In this document: positions 54,474 to 63,784 of the stretch, piece after piece | Numbering within the stretch: position 1 is the first letter of the stretch | Layout: every line of letters begins with the position of its first letter | Origin: B30-G6 sp963701385 | Lineage (GTDB): Bacteria > Desulfobacterota > Desulfobacteria > Desulfobacterales > B30-G6 | Direction: 5' to 3' | Assembly: GCA_963701385.1 (NCBI GenBank) | Contig: CAVOZW010000016.1 | Coordinates: 62,001-126,000, forward strand | DNA: 64,000 nt | Position numbers and translations under genes: made by a program | Notes under the pieces: generated by a model | What the model saw: only the letters and a program-made list of their open reading frames with translations | What the model was told of the DNA's origin: nothing | Databases searched by the model: none

Positions 54474-54925
54474 GTGCCCCAATCCAATAAGTTAAAACGT
54501 ATTGATAAAAATGACTTTTCTGAAATGATCCACGTGTTGCAAAGTCGTTCGAGTCTGTTACGCTCTTCACAGTCAGCAGTTATTACACAGGGTGTGTGTT
54601 TTTTCAACCGCATGGCACTGGCAGGTGCTGCAAAGGTCCTTATTCGTGAAATGGCCGTTTCGACATCCTTTACAACTTTGTTTCGCCAAACAATAATGAC
54701 GACGTTTTTCGGCCCGTATGCAATGGCCCCAACGCTGTTTCTGGTCATGTCCAGAATTATCAACTGCCATCCTGGGTCACTGCATTTGTTCCCCTCAGAA
54801 ATAAATCTACAGTAAACACTCTGCTTAGAGTGTCCGCTGCTGCCTCACGAGTAGCTTTTTATCAACGGGATTTTTTTCATAAGATGGCGGTGGATTATCG
54901 TAACCGGTCTGGACAATTCTATCTA
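54470..54925 (-). pseudogene. Truncated, frame-broken LUD-domain (LutC/YkgG-type) gene
   Basis: The last 97 codons are intact and contain AIAYGPKNVVIIVWRNKVVK, then RIRTFAAPASAMRLKKHTPC and CNTWII, matching the C-terminal half of LUD-domain lactate-utilisation proteins. Further upstream, in other frames, VDLFLRGTNAVTQDG and KLLVRQQRTL belong to the same protein. The N-terminal third is missing. Its stop is overlapped by the ligase start, so it was once a true operon member. Confidence 0.65.
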
Positions 54926-54976
54926 TAGGCGAGGAAGAAACTCCTGATGTTGAATAATATCAATTTTTATTTAATA

Positions 54977-55453
54977 TCAAGCCATTTTGGTATCTTGGTT
55001 ATCTTTACTGTCACTATATTCGGCTTGATGTGAACTTGCCTTCTGCCTGGATTTTGTTGTCATGATATTTTTTGTTATATAATCGACAATTTCTGTTGTA
55101 GTTGTCTCAGGTTGAAAAATGGCAGAAATCCCGGCGTTCTTCATTTCGTCAATGTCTTCCGTGGGAATGATGCCGCCCCCAATTATCACAATGTCCTCTG
55201 CGTTCTTTTCTCGCAGGATTTTTACTACTTTTGGAAACAGCGTCCTGTGTGCCCCTGATAAACAGCTAAGCGCGACAATGTCCACATCTTCTTGTATGGC
55301 AGCGTTTACAACCTGTTCGGGTGTTTGCCGAAGTCCCGTATAGATTGCCTCCATTCCAGCCTCCTGTAAGGCACGCATTATCACCTTTGCACCGCGGTCG
55401 TGTCCGTCGAGTCCAACCTTTGCGACAAGTATTCGTATTTTTCTTTTGCCCAT
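54977..55453 (-). CDS. B12-binding small subunit of acyl-CoA mutase
   Basis: The 158-residue protein has the base-off cobalamin motif DGHDRG in RILVAKVGLDGHDRGAKVIM, the serine motif ALSCLSGAH and the glycine motif VIIGGGIIPTEDI. It is the separate C-terminal half of methylmalonyl-CoA-mutase-type enzymes, to be assembled with the large subunit at 58137-59796. The extra hydrophilic tail of about 25 residues is unusual. ATG 55453 was chosen; the longer frame to 55483 has no ribosome site. Confidence 0.92.
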   Translation of the reverse strand: MGKRKIRILVAKVGLDGHDRGAKVIMRALQEAGMEAIYTGLRQTPEQVVNAAIQEDVDIVALSCLSGAHRTLFPKVVKILREKNAEDIVIIGGGIIPTEDIDEMKNAGISAIFQPETTTTEIVDYITKNIMTTKSRQKASSHQAEYSDSKDNQDTKMA

Positions 55454-55514
55454 TATTTTATTCCCTGAATTTATCCTTTCCATTCATATTTTCTCGAAAG
55501 CACGGCTTCGTTCT

Positions 55515-56707
55515 TCATAACGTTCCCGAATCCCTTATTTCCTGTATTGACTGTTTCGAAAAACCAGCTTCTTCCAATATCTCATCTGTATGCTCACCTA
55601 AAGCCGGTGGTGTCAATCTTACGGATGGTGGTGTGCGGCTCAGTTTTGCCGGGAATCCGATCATTTTGATTCTCCCGAGACTTGGGTGTTCTTTTTCAAT
55701 AAGCATCTCCTGGTGCAACACCTGAATATTTTTAAATACTTCATCCACATGCAGAATGGGTCCGTTAGGAACACCGCCATCATTGAGTTCTTTTTCCAGC
55801 TCTTTGTTCGTTTTTTCGATCAACTTTGCTTCAATAATCGCGGATAGTTCCGCATTATTGATAACTCTGTCGCCCACTTTCAGAAACCGTGGATCCTTGA
55901 TCAATTCTTCCAATTTTAATATTTTGGCCAAGCGTTCCCATATAGCTTGATATCCTGCGCCAATATTCAAGTAACCATCCTTTGTCTTGAACGTCCCAAA
56001 GGGAGACAACATTGGATGATCGTTTCCGGATGGCTCTGGCCTTTCTCCCGTTGCAAAATATTTTGCAGCCTGGGGCCCCAGGACACCGACCAACCCTTCC
56101 AATAAAGAACTTTCAACGCGTTGGCCCTGTCCGGATGTTTCTCTTTCAATTATAGCCATCAGTGTACCGAACGCAGCAAAAATTCCGCGCCAGGGCATCT
56201 CCTATGGCGATACCCACCCTGAAAGGACCGGATTCCTTTGTCCCGGTGACGCTGCATAGACCCTGATATACCTTGAGCTATGGGATCGAATCCCGGACGG
56301 TTTGCATAAGGACCTGTTTGACCGAATCCCGATATGCTGGTGTAGATCAGTCGAGGATTGCCTTTTTTCATTTCTTCATAATCTATTCCCAGTTTCTTTT
56401 TTACACCAGGGCGATAGTTTTCCACCAGGACATCTGCATCTTTTACAAGGGTTTTCAGTACCTCAACCCCTTTTTCCGTCCTGAGGTTCAAGGTCATACT
56501 TCTTTTGTTTCGGTTATTCTGAAGGAAGTAATAACTCTCCTCTTCCATGAATGGTCCAACTTCTCTGAGCGATATCTTCCCTTTTTCGGAGGCTCAATTT
56601 TTATTATATTCGCTCCGAAAATCCCCTAATAGCTGTGTACAGAAAGGGCCTGCCACTGCTGCTGTTAAATCGATTATCTTGATCCCTTCCAATGGTAACT
56701 TAGACAT
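55515..56707 (-). pseudogene. CaiB/BaiF-type CoA transferase gene with five frame breaks
   Basis: Joined across frames, the product is a 395-residue class III CoA transferase: EGIKIIDLTAAVAGPFCTQL at the start, ANIIKIEPP, YYFLQNNRNKRSMTLNLR, VLVENYRPGV, IYTSISGFGQTGPYANRPGF and GIFAAFGTLMAI. Five single-base insertions explain all breaks: in TTT-C-GGA, GGA-A-GAT, GCT-C-AGA, ATG-C-AGC and GCG-C-GGA. The total, 1193 bases, becomes 1188 (396 codons) after removing them, the normal family length. It would pass CoA between acids, perhaps from succinyl-CoA. Either dead or mis-sequenced. Confidence 0.8.
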
Positions 56708-56770
56708 TTGTATTTCTCTCTTTCGTTCTATATTATTGACAGCGTCCCGTGGTGTGAAACGTTGTACTTT

Positions 56771-58090
56771 TTAAATTTGCGAGTCAACCCAGGTGAGCAC
56801 TTCGTCGATGACACCAAGTCCCTCTCTGAGCTCTTCCTCGGTGATAACAAGTGGTGGTGCTACAAATATCGTATTCCAGTGTGTCAGGGTCAGGACACCG
56901 CCCTGCTTAAGTTTCTTCACAGCCCCTTTGACGATATCATTGGTCGTGTTAAAGTCGGAAATGGGTTCCCTTGACTGTTTGTCCTTTACCAACTCAAGTA
57001 TTTGAAACAAACCGATGCCCCTCACATCTCCGACACATTTGTGCTTTTCCATCAGGTTTTTTAGCTCGCCCATACAGATATCGCCCATGTCTTTCGAGCG
57101 CTGAATGAGATTTTCCTTTTCGTAAACTTCCAGACACGCCACTGCAGCACCACAGCACAAGGGGTGGTTATTGTAGGTCAGTCCACACCAAAGCATTTTG
57201 TCCTGGAAATAATCCGCTATTTTGTCACTGACACCCAGGGCCCCCATGGGTACATATCCACTTGTCAAACCCTTGGCCATGGTAATGATATCCGGTTTAA
57301 TTCCCCAGTTATCAAATGCAAACCATTTTCCGGTTCTGCCGAAGCCCGACATGACCTCGTCACAGATCAAAAGGACATCAAATTCATCACATATCTCTCG
57401 AAGGCGTTGGAAGTATCCGTCTGGAGGAACAAAAATCCCGTTGGTACCGGTCACGCTTTCCACAAATATTGCTGCAACATGGTCTTTTGCCCCCTCATAC
57501 ATCATGACCTCTCTGATATTTTCGACACAACGCAAATTGCAGGATGGGTGTTCCAGCCCGAATGAGCACCTGTAGCAATACGGATCAAAGACTTTGAGAG
57601 TACCTGATATTCCTGGTTCCATCGGCCAGCGTCTTGGATCACCTGTTATGGATATAGCACCCATTGATGCCCCATGGTAGGAGCGATAGCGAGAGATTAT
57701 CTTATGTTTGCCCGTATACAGTCTCGCCATCTTTATGGCGTTCTCATTTGATTCCGCACCACTCAAGGTAAAGAAAAAGTGATTAATGTTGTCGGGGGTG
57801 ATTTGAGAAAGCTTTTCACCCAATAGAGATCGTGATTCATATGCATACGCGGGGTTGATATAACAGCACCGCTCAGACCATTCCTTGATCGCATTTACAA
57901 CATCCGGATGTTGGTGGCCGATATTTAAATTCACAAGTTGTGAGCTAAAATCCAGGTACCGGTTCCCATCGACATCCCACATGACAGCACCTTTTCCATG
58001 GTCAAAGGCCAAGGGATCAAGTTGTGATTGTACAGACCAGGAATGCATTATATGTGCTTTGTCCAAAGATTTGATTTTTTCAGGTTTCAT
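56771..58090 (-). CDS. Class III PLP-dependent aminotransferase (omega- or beta-amino acid type)
   Basis: The 439-residue enzyme has the fold I features FFTLSGAESNENAIKMAR, RYRSYHGASMGAISITGDPR, the PLP-contact Asp in LLICDEVMSGFGRTG, and the Schiff-base lysine in TMAKGLTSGYVPMGALG. Members act on omega-amino groups (beta-alanine, 3-aminoisobutyrate, taurine, GABA) and give a semialdehyde. The branch starting HSWSVQSQLDPLAF is common but mostly uncharacterised. It lies 46 bases after the mutase large subunit. AAAGGT precedes ATG 58090. Its aldehyde product would suit the neighbouring AORs. Confidence 0.87.
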   Translation of the reverse strand: MKPEKIKSLDKAHIMHSWSVQSQLDPLAFDHGKGAVMWDVDGNRYLDFSSQLVNLNIGHQHPDVVNAIKEWSERCCYINPAYAYESRSLLGEKLSQITPDNINHFFFTLSGAESNENAIKMARLYTGKHKIISRYRSYHGASMGAISITGDPRRWPMEPGISGTLKVFDPYCYRCSFGLEHPSCNLRCVENIREVMMYEGAKDHVAAIFVESVTGTNGIFVPPDGYFQRLREICDEFDVLLICDEVMSGFGRTGKWFAFDNWGIKPDIITMAKGLTSGYVPMGALGVSDKIADYFQDKMLWCGLTYNNHPLCCGAAVACLEVYEKENLIQRSKDMGDICMGELKNLMEKHKCVGDVRGIGLFQILELVKDKQSREPISDFNTTNDIVKGAVKKLKQGGVLTLTHWNTIFVAPPLVITEEELREGLGVIDEVLTWVDSQI

Positions 58091-58136
58091 GAAAATACCT
58101 TTCTTGTTTTTGGCATTGACGTTGTGGGTTGCTAGT

Positions 58137-59796
58137 TTATCCCTGATATTCGCCGAATACCTTGCGCAGGACATCGCTAATTTCCCCTACGGTGGCATAT
58201 TCTTTTACAGCAGCAATAACAGGCGGCATCAGGTTCTCATGACTTTCGGCAGCTTTTTTTATGCTGGACAAAGCCTGATCTACCTTTGGCTGGTTTCTCT
58301 GTGACTTTATCTTCCTGAGTTTATTTATCTGTCTCTTTTCGGTTTCCGCATCTATTTGGGTGGTATTGATATGTGTCGCCTCTTCCACGATGTAATCATT
58401 CACACCAACAACAACCTGGGTTTTTGATTCAATGGCTTTTTGATACTGATAGGCGCTTTCGGCTATTTCCGACTGTATATATCCTTTCTCAATTGCCGCT
58501 GCCGCGCCCCCCATACCATCTATTTTTTTAATATATTCTATGGCTTCTGTTTCGATGTTATTGGTTAAGGCCTCAATGGCATACGAACCACCCAGGGGGT
58601 CTACAAAATCTGCTACCCCACTTTCATGGGCGATAATCTGCTGGGTTCTGAGGGCGGTTCTGACGGTTGCTTCGGTTGGAATGGCATAGGCTTCATCCTG
58701 GGAATTGGTTTGCAGCGACAAGGCCCCTCCCAGGACACCGGCTAAGGCTTGTATGGTTACCCGTATGACATTGTTCTCTGGTTGTTGGCGGGTTAATGTA
58801 CAGCCGGCTCCCTGGGAGTGCGCACGCAACATGCAAGAAGCCGGTTTTTTTGCCTTGAATCGTTCTTTCATTATTCTGGCCCACAACCGCCTGGCCGCCC
58901 TGTATTTAGCAATTTCTTCAAGAAAGTTGTTATGGGTGTCAAAGTGAAACGAAATCCTTGGGGCAAAATCATCCACATCGAGGCCCTCGTCTATCCCTGC
59001 TTGAACATATGCAATTGCATTGGCCAGGGTAAATGCCGTTTCTTGAACGGCATTTGAGCCAGCTTCGCGGATATGATACCCACAGATACTGATGGTATTC
59101 CATTTGGGAACATATTTCTGGCAATATGAGAATATATTCCCGGTAATACGCATGGATTCTTTGGGGGGATAGATATAGGTTCCCCTGGCCACATATTCTT
59201 TCAAAATATCGTTTTGGATTGTCCCCTTACAATCCTCATAACGAACCCCCTGCTTTTCAGCCACAACCAGATACATGGCCATTACAATGATGGCCGTGGA
59301 GTTTATGGTCATGTTCGTGCTGACCTTATCAAGAGGGATGCCTTCAAATATTTTCTCCATGTCCGCCAGGGTGTCTACGGCAACACCAACTCGTCCAACC
59401 TCCCCTTCGGCCATGGGGTTGTCCGAATCATAACCGATCTGTGTGGGAAGATGGAAAGCAACACTTAAACCTGTTTGACCCGCCTCAAGTAAATATTTGT
59501 ACCTCTTATTTGTCTCCTCCGCAGATGCAAATCCTGAATACATTCTCATTGTCCAGAGCCTCCCCCGATGCATGGTTGGCCGGACACCGCGGGTGAAAGG
59601 GTACTCCCCTGGAAAACCCAGTTCGTTCATATATGCCGATTCAGCATGGTTAATGAGGGGTGTAGAGCCCCTCGATTTCAATTTGAGACGTCGTTTCGAA
59701 TTTTGGCTTTCTTTCTGGAAACCGGCTTGTAGACTTAATGAGGGTTGTCTCCTCCCAGCGTTTCATTTCAGCTTTTAGTGTATCTTGCCCCTTCAT
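58137..59796 (-). CDS. Large subunit of B12-dependent acyl-CoA mutase, one frame break near the start
   Basis: The TIM-barrel subunit of methylmalonyl-CoA-mutase-type enzymes; the B12 half is the separate gene at 54977. Motifs are EYPFTRGVRPTMHRGRLWTM, GLSVAFHLPTQIGYDSD, TIQNDILKEYVARGTYIYPP and FVDPLGGSYAIEAL. The Tyr in MRMYSGF and the Arg in EYVARGTY match the pair that in methylmalonyl-CoA mutase select a carboxylated substrate. The main frame starts at 59681, but the true N-terminus (MKGQDTLKAEMKRWEETTLI) starts at ATG 59796 after GAGGTAAG in another frame. One extra base in the G4 run at 59657-59660 explains this and gives 552 residues. Confidence 0.9.
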
Positions 59797-59950
59797 TGCT
59801 ATCTTACCTCGTGCGTATTCAATTTATTTTCAGAAGTTTTCAGATATAGGGTTTCCAGCTTCTGTCTTTTTTTTCCGATTTAAGAGTTCAGTAGCTTTCC
59901 CGTGTTTTCACCAGGAGGCGGAGGCACTGTTTTGGCCTGACCCGTTGGTA

Positions 59951-60985
59951 CTATAGATCTTTAATGAGTTCTTCCAGGCCGAGTTTTTTCAGCGTCTCAG
60001 GAAGCGGTTTCCCGGTCTCCGGGTCCCAACCCATCAGGTTGTAGTAGTTTTCAAGCATCTTGTCCCATTTTTCCATTATGTTCTTCCCTTTTACGGGACC
60101 GTCTACAGGCACGGATCCGTATCGCTTTGACGGTCGTTCGTTTTCCTTCTTCATTCCGTGGCGGTAGTTGAACATCCTCAGTTGGTTGATAGCTCTCCGA
60201 CCGATGGTGAACACGTCATCCAGGGTCAGTTCCCAGCCCGTGACCGCGTTCAGACAATCGAGTTGAAGTTTGGGGTCAGGTGAAGCGAGTCGACAAGATC
60301 CAAGACAGTCGTCGAACTGCCTGACGCCGTTAAATTTTGCGACGCTCGTTGAAATTTCCTCGTGAGAGAATGGATCTTCCAGTGTCGGCAAGTCCACCAG
60401 GTGGGGATGGATTCCGGTCCAGCTCGACTCGATGGTGCTGGTGTTGCTCATACAGGTGTCAAACAGTTCTACCCACCGACCTCTGTGATCATGCGATCGA
60501 GGACTGCTACCCTTTTGTGTGTAAATGGCCCAGTCTGCAGCCTCTCCGCCAATCTTCCGTGATGCTCGCATAACACCTTCGGCAAGCAGGTCTCCAATGC
60601 CCTCTCTTTTCGCTATTTTGTTCAGCATGGCCCGCACAGCTTCGACATTGCCCCATTTCAGGTCCAGGCCGTCGAGATCGGTTTTGGAAAAAACACCCTT
60701 TTCATAGCACTCCATTACCCAGGCCATCGTCCAGGACGCCTCGTTGCAGTCCAGGCCGAGCAGATCGACTTCGTTAGACAACATGACCACGGCCCCAAGT
60801 TCTGTGTTGCCGATCATCGGTCCCCATGCAGCAAGTTGCTCGTATTCAGGTTCTTCTCCCACAAAACCTTTGTAGGGCCCTTCGGTTACGGTGACTTCTT
60901 TGACATGGGCAAGCTTACACAAATAGCAGGGTTTGGACCGAATTTTATAGTGTTTCACGCAGGTAGTTGCCACCCATTTTCTCAT
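59951..60985 (-). CDS. Aldehyde:ferredoxin oxidoreductase, copy 2, C-terminal part
   Basis: This frame holds domains 2 and 3 of an AOR. It carries the iron-sulfur segment KPCYLCKLAHVKEVTVTEGP, in which the third cluster cysteine of the usual C-x2-C-x3-C is His, and DDCLGSCRLASPD for the last ligand. LGLDCNEASWTMAWVMECYE and ITMGRRAINQLRMFNYR-like (FTIGRRAINQLRMFNYRHG) segments bind the pterin. The frame's first residues (MRKWVATTC) are not AOR sequence. It is the continuation of the gene starting at 61817 after one extra base near 60955. Combined length is 621 residues. Confidence 0.85.
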   Translation of the reverse strand: MRKWVATTCVKHYKIRSKPCYLCKLAHVKEVTVTEGPYKGFVGEEPEYEQLAAWGPMIGNTELGAVVMLSNEVDLLGLDCNEASWTMAWVMECYEKGVFSKTDLDGLDLKWGNVEAVRAMLNKIAKREGIGDLLAEGVMRASRKIGGEAADWAIYTQKGSSPRSHDHRGRWVELFDTCMSNTSTIESSWTGIHPHLVDLPTLEDPFSHEEISTSVAKFNGVRQFDDCLGSCRLASPDPKLQLDCLNAVTGWELTLDDVFTIGRRAINQLRMFNYRHGMKKENERPSKRYGSVPVDGPVKGKNIMEKWDKMLENYYNLMGWDPETGKPLPETLKKLGLEELIKDL

Positions 60986-61817
60986 GTTCAGGGTAGATGT
61001 TCGTTGTGTAGTTCTTGACGGGAAGAACCCCTAAATCATGTAAAGTAGAAAAACCGCCTCCGGTTCCGCCCTTTTCAAACCAGGGCATTATCTCTTTGGC
61101 TTTTTTACAGGACGCGTTATTTTTTTCCTTGAGAAGTTCGGGGTTTTTGACTTCAAAGTTTCGCTTGCCCTTATAGGCAACCATCGCTTTAATTTTCTTC
61201 GATCCCATCACCGCACCAATACCGTTTTTTGAAGCCGCGTGCCCTCTATCGCCCATTATGACGGAGTAGCGAACGCAATTTTCCCCCGCAGGGCCGATGC
61301 CGTAAACAGAAACTTCTTTTTCTTTGGCTCCGAGTTCCTTGCGTAAGGTGTCTTCCAGTTCTTGCATATTTGTACCGGCCAGGTGGCTGGCATCTCGGAT
61401 TTCGAGCTTTCCGTCCTTGAACAGAAGATAGACCGGGTTTGGAGCCTTGCCCTGTAGAATAACACCGTCAAATCCTGAAAACTTTAAGTATGCTCCAAAA
61501 TATCCGTTTGCCTGTGAGCTCCCGGCCATGTTGGTCATCGGGCCCTTTGTAGCCACATTGAACGTCCCGGCGCCAAATACACCGCTTCCAGAAAGGGGTC
61601 CGGTTGTCAGGATTATGCGGTTCTCAGGATCAGACCACTCGACGCCGGCGGGTATCTCGTCATATAGGAGCTTTGCCCCCAGACCGACGCCTCCTACCCA
61701 TTTTTTTAATGTTTCATCATCCAGTTGTTCGATAGATGTCTGACTTGTTGTCAGATCAATTCGAATCATTTTTCCATATACCCACCGATATTCATTTTTC
61801 GAAACTCCTTTTTGCAT
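60945..61817 (-). CDS. Aldehyde:ferredoxin oxidoreductase, copy 2, N-terminal part
   Basis: The 290-codon frame is the complete domain 1 of an AOR: YGKMIRIDLTTSQTSIEQLD, WVGGVGLGAKLLYDEIP, LTTGPLSGSGVFGAGTFNVA, KFSGFDGVILQGKAPNPVYL and SKNGIGAVMGSKKIKAMVAY. It ends artificially at NYLRETL. Removing one A in CGTGAAACACTAT (about 60955) lets it run on as NYLREHYKIRSKPCYLC into the downstream frame. This AOR is the first gene after the TRAP transporter, so it probably handles the aldehyde derived from the imported compound. Confidence 0.85.
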   Translation of the reverse strand: MQKGVSKNEYRWVYGKMIRIDLTTSQTSIEQLDDETLKKWVGGVGLGAKLLYDEIPAGVEWSDPENRIILTTGPLSGSGVFGAGTFNVATKGPMTNMAGSSQANGYFGAYLKFSGFDGVILQGKAPNPVYLLFKDGKLEIRDASHLAGTNMQELEDTLRKELGAKEKEVSVYGIGPAGENCVRYSVIMGDRGHAASKNGIGAVMGSKKIKAMVAYKGKRNFEVKNPELLKEKNNASCKKAKEIMPWFEKGGTGGGFSTLHDLGVLPVKNYTTNIYPEHEKMGGNYLRETL

Positions 61818-61889
61818 TTTTCATTAAGGTTCTTTCTGCGTATTGCGTAACTATCTATTTAGATGATACGTCTGTTCTACTGTCTCTTT

Positions 61890-63174
61890 TTAGAATCCCT
61901 TACCCAGTAAATTAGGCAGCCACAGTGTTAACGCTGGAAAAAGAAGAACCATTATCGCTGCAAAAACGAGGATGATAAATTGAGGCCATACTTCCTTTGC
62001 AAATGCAAGAACGTCAATTTCCGCGTAATAACACGCAATAAACATGGTAATCCCAACCGGGGGTGTCATCATGGCAATTTGGAGACTCATAACCATAAAG
62101 ACTCCAAAATGTATCGGGTCAATCCCAACCTGCAAAACAATAGGCATCAGAATCGGTCCGAGAATTACCAGAAGCGCTGTGTCATCCATGAGGGTTCCCA
62201 GAGCGATAAAGAGCGCAAGACAAAGAAACAGCACCCCAATCGGGGACTGTGTTATCATCATGAATTTGTCTGTTATGAGTTGTGGCAATTGCGCTCTTAC
62301 AGCAATTTTTCCAATGACAGAAGCGCAGCTATAAATGAACATTACAGTGGCGCATCTGAGACCGACGAGACAAAACAAGTCGAATAACTCCCTGATTTTG
62401 AGTGAGCGATAGGCAAAAATCGCAATTATCAAAGCATACGCACTCGCTGCAATTGCAGCTTCCGTTGGTGTGAATACGCCAGAGAAAATACCCATTACCA
62501 AAATGACTGGCGTTAGCAGGGCCATAAAGGCCGAATTAAAAGAAGCGTAAATTTCACGAAATTTAGGCGTTTCCTCTCCTCTGGGATACTTTCTCATTTT
62601 CGCACGAAAAGCGACGGAAACCATCAAGGCGAGGCCCATTAAACAGCCAGGGATGAAACCGCCAAGCAAAAGCTTCCCAACCGACGCGGAGCAAACAACT
62701 CCGGCAATAACCATGGATATGCTTGGCGGGATTACCGGACCAATACAAGCGGACGACGCTGTAACTGCGGCTGAAAATGGCGCATCATAGCCGGCATCCT
62801 TCATCGCCTTGATCTCAAGCCGACCCAAACCCGAAGCGTCTGCAATCCCGGAACCAGACATTCCTGCGAAAAGCATGCTTGCTAAAACATTTACATGACC
62901 CAAGTGTTCCAGGGATTCTGCTGACCAGCACATAAGCAAATCGGAAAATTCGTTTGGTAATTTCAGACTGGTTCATTATTTCAGCAGCAAGCATAAAAAA
63001 TGGTATGGCAAGCAGCACATATTTATTTAGTGAAAATCCCACAGCCGTAGCGATCGACATAAGCTCATATAAACGACCATCAAGAAAAAGGAAGATGAGC
63101 ACGGCAATCAGCATTGAGAAACCGATAGGCGTTCCAAGGGCGAAAAAAATAATCATGCCTATAAAAATGGTCAT
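61890..63174 (-). CDS. dctM: TRAP transporter large membrane subunit DctM, one frame break
   Basis: DctM forms the translocating part of Na+-driven TRAP importers for organic acids. The N-terminal frame (63174 on) has PIGFSMLIAVLIFLFLDGRL and NKYVLLAIPFFMLAAEIMNQ; it runs off frame after SRIPGTLG. The second frame resumes with HVNVLASMLFAGMSGSGIAD and continues through VIPPSISMVIAGV, GVFTPTEAAIAASAYAL and MMTPPVGITMF to the end. One extra base near 62916 restores 427 residues with about twelve helices. It starts three bases after dctQ. Confidence 0.88.
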
Positions 63175-63177
63175 TTG

Positions 63178-63674
63178 CTATTTCTCCTGTTTCTCAACCA
63201 TCATGTTTTCGTCCATCGTTTTTTCGCCGCGGTATAATCTTACACTTTCTCTCATTGTAAAAAACATCATGAGAAAAAAATTTACTGGAACAGCCATCCA
63301 TACAACCCACATGGGTATTTGGCTGGCTGGCGCTATTATGTGAGAGCTATAAAAGGCAACTTTTGTCGCATAAAAACCGATCACAGCCAGAGCAATAGAG
63401 ACGCACGTATTAACGAAAAGCCTTACCCAAAATTTCGCCCTTTCAGATAGATAGTTATTCAAACTTATACCGACGGTTAGATGTCCGCCCCTTCTTGTAA
63501 CCTCGCGTGGCACCAAGAAAGATCAGCCAAATGAGTAAAAATCGACAAAGCTCACTTGCCCAAGGTAAGGGGTAATTAAAACAATATCTTAGGATCACTT
63601 CGGCTGAGGACAATCCGAAAAGGGCTATCATAATAATCCTAGTGCATAATATATCATTCGTTATGGTTCTCCAT
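63178..63674 (-). CDS. dctQ: TRAP transporter small membrane subunit DctQ, two frame breaks
   Basis: DctQ is the four-helix partner of DctM. The 3' frame (from 63516) contains GISLNNYLSERAKFWVRLFV and IPMWVVWMAVPVNFFLMMFF. The missing 5' part is in another frame: EVILRYCFNYPLPWASELCR, then FLLIWLIFLGATRGYKKG, the hallmark DctQ region. Removing one G from GGGG near 63494 and one base just after MENHNE restores a 164-residue protein starting at ATG 63674 behind AGGTGT. The total of 497 bases minus two is an exact multiple of three. Confidence 0.78.
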
Positions 63675-63729
63675 TACACCTGTCACTGCATATATCCATC
63701 GCTCCAGTGAAATCTTAACCGTAAATTGT

Positions 63730-63766
63730 GCGGCTACTGACCTCGGGTAACGAGGTCAGCCGCCGC
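63730..63766 (-). promoter_or_regulatory. Strong hairpin between dctP and dctQ
   Basis: CTGACCTCG pairs with CGAGGTCAG around GGTAA, and the outer GCGGC/GCCGC extends the stem. No U-run follows on the minus strand. Its place right behind the binding-protein gene matches the hairpins after potD and after the gene at 42868. Confidence 0.75.
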
Positions 63767-63784
63767 AACAAATACTTTAACTTT

